Source: UBA6921 sp031363085 (GTDB lineage Bacteria; Pseudomonadota; Gammaproteobacteria; SG8-11). Taken from it: a stretch of 23,152 nt of DNA. The position numbers and the translations under genes are program-made. The stretch lies in assembly GCA_031363085.1 (NCBI GenBank), contig JANLTU010000195.1, forward strand, positions 1 to 23,152. Direction: 5' to 3'. How positions within the stretch are numbered: the first letter of the stretch is position 1; every line of letters starts with the position of its first letter. Shown in pieces: positions 1 through 6,919 of the stretch. The notes below the pieces were generated by a model. That model saw nothing but the letters and a program-made list of their open reading frames with translations, made no database searches and was not told the DNA's origin.

Positions 1-65
1 CAGCCTGCGTACGCCTCGTTGAACCTCATCTTCCGAATCTCCTGTAACACTTCCGTCCTTCTCAT
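1..65 (-). CDS. ISNCY-type transposase, N-terminal fragment (runs off the window)
   Basis: Reading leftward from an ATG at 65-63, the first 21 codons are open and begin MRRTEVLQEIRKMRF. This matches, from memory, the conserved N-terminus of ISNCY-family helix-turn-helix transposases. A near-perfect Shine-Dalgarno (GGAGGTGA on the minus strand, about 68-75) sits directly upstream and fixes the start. The rest of the gene, including its catalytic residues, lies outside the window, so it is unknown whether the gene is intact. Confidence 0.55.
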   Translation of the reverse strand, partial: MRRTEVLQEIRKMRFNEAYAG

Positions 66-123
66 GGCTCACCTCCAGGGTGAATCATGAAACCGGACAC
101 ATGACGTGCTACAGCTCCGGACA
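1..123 (-). mobile_element. End of an insertion sequence (ISNCY-like), cut by the window edge
   Basis: The stretch holds the start of a transposase gene running off the left edge, plus its upstream non-coding end. The heptamer CCGGACA occurs twice as a direct repeat (93-99 and 117-123) just outside the gene, which would fit transposase-binding sites near the element terminus. The outer boundary near 123 is a guess: the opposite end is not in the window, so neither the inverted repeat nor a target duplication can be confirmed. Confidence 0.4.
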
Positions 124-330
124 GATTATTAGCTCGCTACAGTCACCGCACAATACGCTTGCCGGGCATAAGGATTTCGAGTATGTTTTAGCGCGCGCTG
201 AATTAATGCTGAAACCGCGCAAATTTTTTTGCTACGTGCCCGAGACTGTTGTTTTAGTTGCGTCACTGGTGCGCTTTATTTAAGAAGGGGTTTGGGTAAT
301 TTTTAACATCTAACGGGGAGGAGTCTCACA

Positions 331-426
331 GTGGATATCAATACGCAGATTGCATTGGTGTATATCGTCGCGGCAACAGTAGCGTGGGGCTTTGCGGCAA
401 TGTTGCTCAAGAAGCATTCCAAATAA
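331..426 (+). CDS. 31-aa single-pass membrane microprotein
   Basis: A GTG-started ORF of 31 codons is preceded by a strong ribosome site (GGGGAGGAG, 315-323). The product has a short polar N-terminus, one hydrophobic helix (about residues 7-26, containing VYIVAATVAWGFAAMLL) and a basic end KKHSK, which suggests the C-terminus lies in the cytoplasm. It sits 107 bases upstream of the diheme cytochrome c gene. C-family oxidases are known to carry single-helix subunits of this size (CcoQ, CcoM), so a role as a small oxidase or cytochrome-associated subunit is plausible. That role is inference from size, topology and position; no family was recognised. Confidence 0.6.
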   Translation: MDINTQIALVYIVAATVAWGFAAMLLKKHSK

Positions 427-533
427 ATTTCAAGTTTCCGGTGTGCTGCGCAAAGCGCAAAGCAGCGTTGCAGGTTGGGGTTGTAAGGCGGTAAGGGCGG
501 CGCCGGAAGTGTAAAACGGGAGGGTAAGAGTCC

Positions 534-1286
534 ATGGTAAATAAGAGCAGAGTATCGGTTGTTGCCGTGTTGTTCGCGCTGGTGTCTACCTCGTTATACG
601 CGTCGGCGGAGTTTGTCCCCAAGACCGTGGGCGATGTAGAAAATGGCAAGAAACTCTTTACCAACGGTAAAGAGTCCACAGGTGTTCCCGCATGTCTCAC
701 CTGCCACGGTGAAAAAGCGTTAGGCGAAGACAGCATGGGCACGCCACGTTTAGCCGGTCAGGGGTATACGTTCTTGGTTAAGCAACTGAACGATTTTGCG
801 ACCGATAAGCGCATGGACACCACCATGATGATCATGAACAGTAACGCGAAGGGTTTGACTGAGACTGAGCGTCAAGACGTGGCCGCATACTTGAGCGGTT
901 TGAATAAAGGCGAAATCAAGGTCGAAGGTTCTGACCTTGCTGCCGTGAAGGGCTTGGGTCAGCCGGTTGGGCAAACGCATTTGGGCAAGAGCCTTGCTCA
1001 GTACGGCGCTCCGGATCGCGGTATCCCGGCCTGCCATTCTTGCCACGGTTACAATGCGCGTGGTGCATTCCCGATCTATCCCGCGCTGAGTGGTCAGAAG
1101 TACGTGTATCTCGTCAACCAGTTGAAGAAATGGCGTGACGCGAGCCGTGCTAACGACATGATGGGGCAGATGCGTGCGGTGGCGAAGAAGCTGTCTGACG
1201 ATGATATCTATAATGTTGCGTCATTTTTGACCTCAGCCGAACGCACCACGAATGGCAATGCGCGCATGCCGCAGCAGCAGCATTGA
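534..1286 (+). CDS. Diheme cytochrome c, c4 type
   Basis: The product is a 250-aa periplasmic electron carrier. It has a cleavable signal peptide (residues 1-25, ending YASA) and two similar cytochrome c domains, each with a heme-attachment motif: CLTCH at 54-58 and CHSCH at 167-171. A methionine-rich segment follows each (about 97-101 and MMGQM in domain 2), giving candidate axial Met ligands. Length and two-domain layout match cytochrome c4. In several beta/gammaproteobacteria c4 proteins donate electrons to cbb3-type oxidases, which fits the oxidase genes downstream. The ATG at 534 has a GGGAGGG ribosome site. A strong terminator follows, so it is probably transcribed separately from the operon at 1458. 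Confidence 0.88.
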   Translation: MVNKSRVSVVAVLFALVSTSLYASAEFVPKTVGDVENGKKLFTNGKESTGVPACLTCHGEKALGEDSMGTPRLAGQGYTFLVKQLNDFATDKRMDTTMMIMNSNAKGLTETERQDVAAYLSGLNKGEIKVEGSDLAAVKGLGQPVGQTHLGKSLAQYGAPDRGIPACHSCHGYNARGAFPIYPALSGQKYVYLVNQLKKWRDASRANDMMGQMRAVAKKLSDDDIYNVASFLTSAERTTNGNARMPQQQH

Positions 1287-1326
1287 TCCGTCGTTTAAGC
1301 GTTTAAATAAATATATTGATGTCGCG

Positions 1327-1355
1327 AGGCGGAGTGCAAACTCCGCCTTTTTTTT
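1327..1355 (+). terminator. Rho-independent terminator after the c4 gene
   Basis: A perfect 9-bp stem (AGGCGGAGT / ACTCCGCCT) with a GCAA loop is followed by a run of eight T. It lies 40 bases past the stop of the diheme cytochrome gene and would end its transcript. Confidence 0.9.
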
Positions 1356-1376
1356 GGTTGCGTTTCAGTTTCTGGC

Positions 1377-1420
1377 AGTAGCTTAGTAGCTTAGTGGCAA
1401 GTGTGTTTGTGCTAAGCTAC
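1377..1420. promoter_or_regulatory. Repeat and dyad upstream of the cytochrome/COX1-like operon
   Basis: The octamer AGTAGCTT is tandemly duplicated (1377-1384, 1385-1392). The second copy overlaps a 9-bp inverted repeat, GTAGCTTAG (1386-1394) and CTAAGCTAC (1412-1420), with a 17-base spacer. It lies between the upstream terminator and the ATG at 1458, where a promoter and operator for the 1458-3522 operon would be expected. It could be a regulator site or an RNA hairpin in the leader. It has no T-run, so it is not a terminator. Confidence 0.4.
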
Positions 1421-1457
1421 CGCGCGATTGCTTCTACTGTTGCGGCGGTAAAATTAC

Positions 1458-2036
1458 ATGGCTAAGTTAAAAACAGGCGAGCGACTGTTGTTTGGTATTT
1501 TCGGTGCGTTCATCGTACTTGCCATCATCAGCTACGCGTTTTTGGAAGTTATTCGCATGAAGGCGAGCAAGCCGATGTATACGGCGACCTCGCATTTTGA
1601 TTTTACTCCGGAAGGGCTGAAAGGTTCGGAGTGGTTTCGTCAGGCCAATTGTACGGCATGCCATCGTGCGCTACGCAACGGCACGAACATGGGTCTGAAT
1701 CTCGACGGTATCGGGTCGCGCCGCGCGCCCGAGTGGATCGCAGATTTTCTGATTCATCCTGAGTCGGCCTATTCGGTGCGTACCGTCGATCATGGTCCCG
1801 GCAAAGAGGCGGCGTATGTTGCGGAGATGCCGCAAGAAAAACTGCATGCGATTGCTGTATTTCTGTCCGAGTTACGTGCTGATCGGGGTGCGGCCACCGC
1901 AGAGGCGCCGCCCGAAGGTCGCTCAGAATTTATTGATAATATGGTCAAAATGTGGGCGCCCGCAGAGTGGAACGATAAATATCAAGACGTGCGCACCAAG
2001 CTGCCCGAATCTCCGCAACCGCCAGTGAAGCCGTAA
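1458..2036 (+). CDS. Membrane-anchored monoheme cytochrome c
   Basis: The 192-aa protein has one N-terminal helix (about residues 10-31) acting as an uncleaved anchor and a periplasmic cytochrome c domain with CTACH at 65-69. A likely axial Met is M124 in AEMPQEKL. The last 50 residues are a Pro/Glu-rich tail. Its closest relative in the window is the cytochrome at 8545-9051: both share an N-anchor, a YT(A/T)xS stretch, the heme motif and LDGIGS after it. It opens a compact operon with the COX1-like, thioredoxin-like and 2-TM genes; the next ATG follows after 12 bases. It probably hands electrons to the oxidase, a role comparable to CcoP (inference). Confidence 0.82.
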   Translation: MAKLKTGERLLFGIFGAFIVLAIISYAFLEVIRMKASKPMYTATSHFDFTPEGLKGSEWFRQANCTACHRALRNGTNMGLNLDGIGSRRAPEWIADFLIHPESAYSVRTVDHGPGKEAAYVAEMPQEKLHAIAVFLSELRADRGAATAEAPPEGRSEFIDNMVKMWAPAEWNDKYQDVRTKLPESPQPPVKP

Positions 2037-2048
2037 GGGACCGATGCC

Positions 2049-2561
2049 ATGAATGAGTGGGAAACGAATCAGGACTACACGCGCTATACGCTATGGTTTG
2101 TTTATGCGTGCGTGATCTATAGCATCATTGGGTTTTCATGGGGTGCGTTAATGGGCGGCATCGCCGACTTCCGTCATTTTGTCGATCATCGGTTGCATGG
2201 AAATCTAATCGTACGTGCGCACACCCACATTAATTTGCTCGGCTGGGTCGAGATGGCAATATTTGCGGCGGTTTACTATATTATTCCGCGTTTGGTGAAG
2301 CGTTCCATCTACAGTCTAAAGCTCGTTAAAGTGCATTTCTGGACGCACAATTTTGGCCTCATCGGCATGGTGGTATTTTTTACTGCGGCAGGTATTGTTG
2401 CCGGTACGGCAAGTTTGACCACGCCGCCTGATCAAGTCGAACTATTGGTAAAGCCCTATCTTGCAACCATGGGTATTTTCGGTACGCTCGTGCTGATCGC
2501 CAATATAATTTGGGCCTACAATATTTTTCGCACTTGCGCAGATTGGAGGAGCCAGTCGTGA
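2049..2561 (+). CDS. Free-standing 4-TM heme-copper-oxidase subunit I-like protein
   Basis: At 170 aa this is about a third of a normal oxidase subunit I (450-550 aa). It has four predicted helices: about residues 15-37, 58-80, 97-118 and 137-160. The second carries RAHTHINLLGW (H58, H60), resembling the helix of subunit I that holds the two heme-ligand histidines (VAHAHLALLGF in the 4514-5920 protein). The following VYYIIPRL...YSL...HFW pattern also parallels that protein. No CuB histidine cluster or cross-link tyrosine is present, so it cannot be a complete oxidase, but it could bind heme b. Short proteins of this kind exist in other bacteria under the name cytochrome c oxidase subunit I. 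Start: AAGGGA ribosome site at 2035-2040. Confidence 0.72.
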   Translation: MNEWETNQDYTRYTLWFVYACVIYSIIGFSWGALMGGIADFRHFVDHRLHGNLIVRAHTHINLLGWVEMAIFAAVYYIIPRLVKRSIYSLKLVKVHFWTHNFGLIGMVVFFTAAGIVAGTASLTTPPDQVELLVKPYLATMGIFGTLVLIANIIWAYNIFRTCADWRSQS

Positions 2562-3073
2562 AGGTTCGCAACGTGTTACCTTTCATATTGGTAGTGTCAC
2601 TCGCTGGCTGTTTCGAAGACGCCAGCCGTTTACAGGTGGGTATGACGGTGCCGAGTCTCCGTACCAAGACACTCTTGGATGTCGGCGGTGATCTCACTAA
2701 AATTACCAGCTATCGTTATCCCGATGAGCGAATGTATGAGTTTTCTTTGGATCAGGCGCTCGTGTCTGGCAAGCCAGTGTTATTGGAATTCGCCACGCCG
2801 GGACATTGCACTGTATGCGATTCGCAATTGCAAATGCTGAAAGGATTGCTGGAGAAATACCAGAAGCAAGTAGTCTTCTTGCATTTGGATCAATATCAAA
2901 ATCCGCAGGCATTCAAGGCGTATACGGTGATCGGCGATCCATGGACATTCGTGATTGATAGCAAGCAGACGGTGCGTTACAAGCAGGCAGGGCGCATGCT
3001 TTATGGCGAGCTAGATGCCGTTATTCAGGGTGTGTTGCAGTCGTCACGCGTTGCTGCTGCGAATGAATCGTAA
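2558..3073 (+). CDS. Thioredoxin-fold lipoprotein
   Basis: The 171-aa protein starts at a GTG that overlaps the previous stop (GTGA) and has GGAGGA 7 bases upstream; this start yields a clean lipoprotein signal with lipobox SLAGC (Cys18). The domain has the thioredoxin layout: PVLLEFATPGHCTVC places the CxxC pair at C84/C87, and a likely cis-Pro is P128 in GDPWTF. It would sit in the periplasm tethered to a membrane. Such proteins reduce apocytochrome cysteines or help load copper on oxidases; which one applies here is not readable from the sequence. Translational coupling to the COX1-like gene supports a role in maturing this respiratory complex (inference). Confidence 0.78.
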   Translation: MKVRNVLPFILVVSLAGCFEDASRLQVGMTVPSLRTKTLLDVGGDLTKITSYRYPDERMYEFSLDQALVSGKPVLLEFATPGHCTVCDSQLQMLKGLLEKYQKQVVFLHLDQYQNPQAFKAYTVIGDPWTFVIDSKQTVRYKQAGRMLYGELDAVIQGVLQSSRVAAANES

Positions 3074-3522
3074 TGGCAAGCGAGCGTTGTGAGTTGGTGA
3101 GTGATCGTCGTGGCGGGCTTTGGGATGCCTTGTTATATGTTCCCACGGTAATTGGGTTGGTGAGTCTGGCATTGATGTTTTGGTACCAAGGTAATCATAC
3201 GCCGAGTTATTTGATGGTGTTTCTGGCGAGCTTTTTTCTGTTACAAGGCGCGCATCGAATCCTGGGCCGTTTATTGCTGCTGCCGTCAGCGCCGGTGGCT
3301 CTGGATATTTCCAAACAGCGCGTCGCGTTGGAACTACGGAGTGGTGCGCGTGTTGAGTTGGTCAAAAATGTACGCTATTTCGCTGACTACGCGGGAAAAT
3401 CGTTTGGGTTGACCGGTATGGATTTAAACGGCGCGCGCAAACAATTTGTCGTGCACCGGGGGCAATTTCAGGATGATGAAAAGTTTAAAAAAACTGCGGC
3501 GGCGTTGAAGTTATTTTCCTAA
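3073..3522 (+). CDS. 2-TM membrane protein of unknown function
   Basis: The 149-aa protein is coupled to the thioredoxin-like gene by a TAATG overlap. A polar N-terminus of about 18 residues is followed by two helices (about 19-37 and 46-70) joined by a very short loop, then a soluble C-terminal domain of about 75 residues. That arrangement places both ends in the cytoplasm. The soluble part (VALDISKQRVALELRSG... and KNVRYFADYAGKSFG) looks beta-rich, recalling small bacterial PH-like membrane proteins, but I cannot assign a family. It is the last gene of the 1458-3522 operon. Confidence 0.65.
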   Translation: MASERCELVSDRRGGLWDALLYVPTVIGLVSLALMFWYQGNHTPSYLMVFLASFFLLQGAHRILGRLLLLPSAPVALDISKQRVALELRSGARVELVKNVRYFADYAGKSFGLTGMDLNGARKQFVVHRGQFQDDEKFKKTAAALKLFS

Positions 3523-3542
3523 CACGTAAATCAATACGGCAG

Positions 3543-3731
3543 CTATTTGCGGCGGCGTATAACATCCCACGCAAGCATGGCAATCACAATAGTGCCGACG
3601 ACACACGCGATGGCGATTAGCCGGATTTCGGTCTCATGTTTAACTAATCCACCTACAAACATATGTACGGTGTAGCCCAAGACGACGACTGAACTTATGG
3701 CGGCAATCGTATAGAGGATAATTTCTTTCAT
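3543..3731 (-). CDS. Small 2-TM membrane protein
   Basis: The 62-aa product has two hydrophobic helices (about residues 4-28 and 37-57) linked by a short charged segment (KHETE), ending in a basic RRRK tail. It converges on the end of the 1458-3522 operon, 20 bases away, and is the only minus-strand gene in the respiratory part of the window. There is no good ribosome site before its ATG, which lowers confidence. No family recognised. Confidence 0.45.
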   Translation of the reverse strand: MKEIILYTIAAISSVVVLGYTVHMFVGGLVKHETEIRLIAIACVVGTIVIAMLAWDVIRRRK

Positions 3732-4057
3732 CAGCGGAGTCGTTATTCGAGGGGCTTAAATTACAGGCTGAATCTTAGCAAAACGGTGGGGAATCGCACG
3801 CGCTAGTGTGCAAAAAATCATTGTTGTTGTGCTTGAAATTAATACATCCAAAATGCTTGACCCAATGCATTTGCGTGTGGCAGCATTCCGAGTGCTTAAA
3901 ACGTCCCTAGAGTTTCAAAGGCGATTAAAAAAAGAACGAGCAAATCGCGAGGCGGAAAAGATCACCAGATTGTGCAGGCGCATTTAAAACAACAAAAACA
4001 CATGTGCAGCAGTACCGAAGTTTTTTGATCGTTGTAACTTAAAAAGGAGGAGAGGGG
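3732..4057. other. 326-base intergenic region with a weak ORF
   Basis: The region separates the minus-strand gene from the oxidase operon and should contain promoters for both. I see no convincing -35/-10 pair. One frame is open from 3772 to 3987. From the ATG at 3853 it would encode a 44-aa Arg/Lys-rich helical peptide (ends TRLCRRI), but there is no ribosome site, so I do not call it a gene. The only strong signal is the ribosome site AAAGGAGGAGAGGGG directly before 4058. Confidence 0.4.
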
Positions 4058-4315
4058 ATGAAAAATCCGTTTATTCTTTGTTTCGTTTCGGGTGTGTTGA
4101 CTGGGATGGGGAACGGCAGCGTATTCGGTGCCGCCTTGATGTGTTTTCTCGGTCGCGCAAAGTTCAGTGACTGGGGCGGGTGGAACGAAATGGCCTACAA
4201 CCCCGTCACGTTCACCGGCTTCATCGATTGGGCCATGATTATTTTTGGGTTGGCATTTTACATCACCCTGCATGCGGCGGTACGTAAGCATCAACAATTG
4301 GAATCTGCGCGCTAA
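4058..4315 (+). CDS. 85-aa 2-TM protein leading the oxidase operon
   Basis: The ATG follows an unusually strong ribosome site (AAAGGAGGAGAGGGG). The product has two hydrophobic segments (about residues 4-31 and 53-72), small-residue rich (SGVLTGMGNGSVFGAALM), with a basic C-terminal tail. It is separated from the oxidase genes by a hairpin terminator that begins within its last codons, so part of the transcription may stop there. A role as a small oxidase subunit or assembly protein is inferred from position only; no family recognised. Confidence 0.62.
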   Translation: MKNPFILCFVSGVLTGMGNGSVFGAALMCFLGRAKFSDWGGWNEMAYNPVTFTGFIDWAMIIFGLAFYITLHAAVRKHQQLESAR

Positions 4316-4344
4316 CCGAACTTTTCGGTCAGCGCGTTTTTTTT
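4308..4344 (+). terminator. Terminator or attenuator at the end of the 85-aa gene
   Basis: A 13-bp stem with a single mismatch (CGCGCTAACCGAA, 4308-4320; TTCGGTCAGCGCG, 4324-4336) and a 3-base loop is followed by eight T. The 5' arm contains the stop codon of the upstream gene. As no clear promoter is visible in the 40 bases before the next gene, it may act as a partial terminator that lowers, rather than blocks, transcription into the oxidase genes (inference). Confidence 0.85.
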
Positions 4345-4382
4345 GGCGATGAGTGAAACATAAGCAAAAAGGGGATCGGGAT

Positions 4383-4475
4383 ATGACAATTTTCGCAAGC
4401 ATTGTGTGCATCTTACTGGCTTTTTCCAGTATGTGGTTCGGTTGGTATTTGCTGATGCCGCGTGATCGTGGGTAA
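4383..4475 (+). CDS. 30-aa single-pass membrane microprotein
   Basis: The ORF from the ATG at 4383 encodes 30 residues: an N-terminal hydrophobic helix (about 3-25, with CILLAFSSMWFGWYLL) and a short charged end PRDRG. The AAAAAGGGGATCGGG sequence upstream offers a ribosome site. It ends 38 bases before the CcoN-like gene. Its size and topology resemble the one-helix subunits that accompany C-family oxidases (CcoQ/CcoM), but similarity to those is not evident residue by residue. Confidence 0.55.
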   Translation: MTIFASIVCILLAFSSMWFGWYLLMPRDRG

Positions 4476-4513
4476 CACCGGCGCCACGGATTTATTATTT
4501 TTGGGAGGAGATT

Positions 4514-5920
4514 ATGTTTAAATATTTATTCGCAAAAAATGAAGATATCCCCGCCGGTGCGGCAGCGGTATTCTTCGGTTTTTCATCCATCTTATGGTTT
4601 GTCGTAGGCACTGGTTTGGGTTCCTTCAATGCAGCGAAGTTAGCCTTCCCAGACTTTGTAACCGGCAACGAGTTTTTGGCGTTTGGACATATGCGCCAAG
4701 TGCACGTACTCGCGGTTATTTTGGGCTGGATCTCAATGGCATTCGCAATGGCCATGATGTACATCACGCCCGCTCTGGGAAATACCAAGCTTTGGTCTGA
4801 GAAGCTGGGTATCTGGAACTGCTTTCTCTGGAACATCGGTTTGGGGTTCGGTCTTACCATGTTGTGGTATGGCATCACCTCAGGGCGTGAATATTCCGAC
4901 TTACCTTGGGCAGAAGATCTCCTGCTGATCGCCGCAGTATGGGTACCGATGGGGGTCAATGTTTGGATGACCATCAAGACCCGTCGTACTCAGGGTATCT
5001 ATACGACGAATTGGTTCTTCGCCGCCGCAACCTTCATGACGATCATTGTGTTTACCGTGGGTAACTCGCCAGAATTTTTCCAACTGACCGGTTTGACCGA
5101 AGCGTATCTAACGTGGTGGTACGCGCATAACGTGCTGGGTTTGTGGATTACCCCGGTTGCGGCTGCAATCTCGTACTACGTGGTGCCTAAAGTCACCGGC
5201 AATCCTTTGTACTCGCATCGCATCGGCCACTTGCATTTCTGGTCTGTCGTGGTGTTCTACTCCACTCCGGCGGCGCATCACATCATGTCCTCGCCATTGC
5301 CGGAATGGCTGAAGTCTTTCGCGTCGGTCGAAGGCGTATTGATCTTGGTGCCCGCTATCGCGTTCGTATCTAATCTGCTGCTCACCATGACTGGCAAATG
5401 GAAAATGTTCATCGAGAACATTGAAATCAAATTCACCATCACGGGTGTCTTGATGGCCATTCCGTTGAACATGCAAGGTGGCTTCCAGCAAACCCGCGCG
5501 ATCAACTGGTACATTCATGGTACAGGCTGGATCGTTGCGCACGCACATCTCGCGCTGCTTGGCTTCTCGACCTTCTTGGAAGCGGCTGCGGTGTACTACG
5601 GCTTGCAAACCTTGTTGCGGCGTAAGCTGTACTCTTTGGCCTTGGCAAACTTCCACTTCTGGATGTTGCTGATCGGCTTCACCACCTATTGGGTTTCCAT
5701 CACGATCGCCGGTCTGATTCAAGGCGCCGGTAAGATCTACGAGGTGCCTTATATTGACGTAGTCATTGCTGAGCATCCGTACATGATCGCGCGCTGGGTT
5801 GGTGGAACCATGGTGTTCCTCGGCAACTGCGTGTGGTTGTTCAACATGTACAAGACTGCATATCTGGGCACTGTGATTCCGGCAGGTCGTTTGCCGCATG
5901 AGCTGGCCTACGAACGCTAA
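4514..5920 (+). CDS. CcoN-like catalytic subunit of a divergent C-family heme-copper oxidase
   Basis: The 468-aa polytopic protein has about 12 helices and a strong GGGAGGAG ribosome site. It aligns without gaps to CcoN around the active site: H64 (low-spin heme b); H205 in WWYAHN, H255 and H256 (CuB); Y249, eight residues after the HFW histidine, at the place of the tyrosine cross-linked to a CuB ligand; H343 and H345 in VAHAH (heme b3 and heme b). EYSD at 126 matches the conserved EYAE region. Retaining Y249 argues for oxygen reduction rather than NO reduction. Odd point: the EGP motif of CcoN 22 residues before the heme b3 histidine is QGG here (Q321). It is followed directly by a CcoO-like gene, but no canonical CcoP is present. 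Confidence 0.88.
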   Translation: MFKYLFAKNEDIPAGAAAVFFGFSSILWFVVGTGLGSFNAAKLAFPDFVTGNEFLAFGHMRQVHVLAVILGWISMAFAMAMMYITPALGNTKLWSEKLGIWNCFLWNIGLGFGLTMLWYGITSGREYSDLPWAEDLLLIAAVWVPMGVNVWMTIKTRRTQGIYTTNWFFAAATFMTIIVFTVGNSPEFFQLTGLTEAYLTWWYAHNVLGLWITPVAAAISYYVVPKVTGNPLYSHRIGHLHFWSVVVFYSTPAAHHIMSSPLPEWLKSFASVEGVLILVPAIAFVSNLLLTMTGKWKMFIENIEIKFTITGVLMAIPLNMQGGFQQTRAINWYIHGTGWIVAHAHLALLGFSTFLEAAAVYYGLQTLLRRKLYSLALANFHFWMLLIGFTTYWVSITIAGLIQGAGKIYEVPYIDVVIAEHPYMIARWVGGTMVFLGNCVWLFNMYKTAYLGTVIPAGRLPHELAYER

Positions 5921-5952
5921 CCGGATGATCTTGGTTTTGGGAGGAAATATAC

Positions 5953-6903
5953 ATGGCATTTAGAGAATATAAGATCGGCGCCCGTATGTTCGGTCTGGCT
6001 TTTGGTGGTTCAATGTTCATTACGCTTTATATGGCGTCGGTGGATATTGCCAAGGTGTCCGTATCCGCCGTCGGGCTTGACCGTCAATTATCATTTGGCC
6101 GCATTGGGGGCTTTAGTTATGAAGACCCGTTCGTGCAGGGTAAGGGCAAGCCAGTTAAGGTAGTACTGAAAATGGATCCGAAAACCGGCCAGCCGATGGA
6201 TGCAACCACGGCATATATTTACGAGGCAGGTATTCCGTTTCCAAGCGGTATCAACCATCCGCGCATCTTGGGTGAAGCTTCACGCGCACTAAGTGAGGGC
6301 AAGGGAAAAATCACTCAAGCAGATAAAAAGCAAGGTGCTGTGTTCGTGGTTCATGAAGAAGAGCAAAATGGCTTCATGATCCCGTACATCGAAAATGCTT
6401 CTGTAACTCGCGGCTGGGAACCTTCTGCGACACTTGCCAAGGTCGAAGACAGTGATCGGCACTACGTGGGCAAGGGTAAAATTATGTTCGTGAAAGAAGG
6501 TTGCTGGTGGTGCCACACGTTGTTGCCGGAACAGACGCAAGACTGGCAATACTTTGGTGCACCTCCGATGCTCGGTGACTTTAACGGGGAAAGCCCAACA
6601 GCGTTCGGCTCGGATCGTAAGGGTCCTGACTTGACTCATGTCGGTGCGCGCAATTCATCACAAGAATGGATGATGATTCACTTCTTCAACCCGCGCTTGG
6701 TACAGCCACATTCCATTATGCCCCGCTTTGACTATCTTTGGGGCCAGAAGGATGCGAGCGGCAACACGATTGACTTTAGTGGCTGGCGCACTGCATACAA
6801 TGAATATCTTGCGGGTAAGCGAATCACGCCGCCAGATGTTCCTTCGCCAGCCAAAGACAGTGACGCGCGGGCGTTGATTGACTTTGTACTCAATCTCAAA
6901 TAA
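5953..6903 (+). CDS. CcoO/FixO-like monoheme cytochrome c subunit with an extra domain
   Basis: The 316-aa protein has a GGGAGGAAA ribosome site. A single N-terminal helix (about 10-30) anchors a periplasmic domain. The C-terminal half is CcoO-like: CWWCH at 184-188, KGPDLTHVGAR (223-233) and the axial Met in HSIMPRFDYLW (M256). Canonical CcoO is about 200 residues and places the heme motif roughly 50-60 residues after the start; here about 110 additional residues (roughly 50-170, starting after LSFGRIGG) lie between anchor and heme domain. That insert is soluble and beta-like with no Cys. The gene lies 32 bases after the CcoN-like gene. Role: electron entry to the catalytic subunit. Confidence 0.87.
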   Translation: MAFREYKIGARMFGLAFGGSMFITLYMASVDIAKVSVSAVGLDRQLSFGRIGGFSYEDPFVQGKGKPVKVVLKMDPKTGQPMDATTAYIYEAGIPFPSGINHPRILGEASRALSEGKGKITQADKKQGAVFVVHEEEQNGFMIPYIENASVTRGWEPSATLAKVEDSDRHYVGKGKIMFVKEGCWWCHTLLPEQTQDWQYFGAPPMLGDFNGESPTAFGSDRKGPDLTHVGARNSSQEWMMIHFFNPRLVQPHSIMPRFDYLWGQKDASGNTIDFSGWRTAYNEYLAGKRITPPDVPSPAKDSDARALIDFVLNLK

Positions 6904-6919
6904 CAGGGGGTGGATAGAT

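Noticed and set aside
80..283. 67-aa open frame near the left edge
   Set aside because: No ribosome site, overlaps the probable IS end, and the translation shows no domain or membrane pattern.
3853..3987. 44-aa Arg/Lys-rich frame in the gap before the oxidase operon
   Set aside because: No ribosome site and no neighbour coupling; the frame length is within chance expectation.
4025..4038. FNR/Anr-type box before the oxidase operon (TTGAT-CGTT-GTAAC)
   Set aside because: Only the left half matches TTGAT-N4-ATCAA; the right half matches two of five bases. It also lies almost at the ribosome site.
4514..5920. Nitric oxide reductase identity for the CcoN-like protein
   Set aside because: The tyrosine cross-linked to a CuB ligand in oxygen-reducing C-family enzymes is present at the right spacing (Y249); NO reductases lack it. 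NO reduction as a side activity cannot be excluded.
5108..5959. Long minus-strand open frame opposite the CcoN-like gene
   Set aside because: It is a shadow of a strongly supported gene; the translation is His/Arg/Gln rich with no motif or ribosome site.
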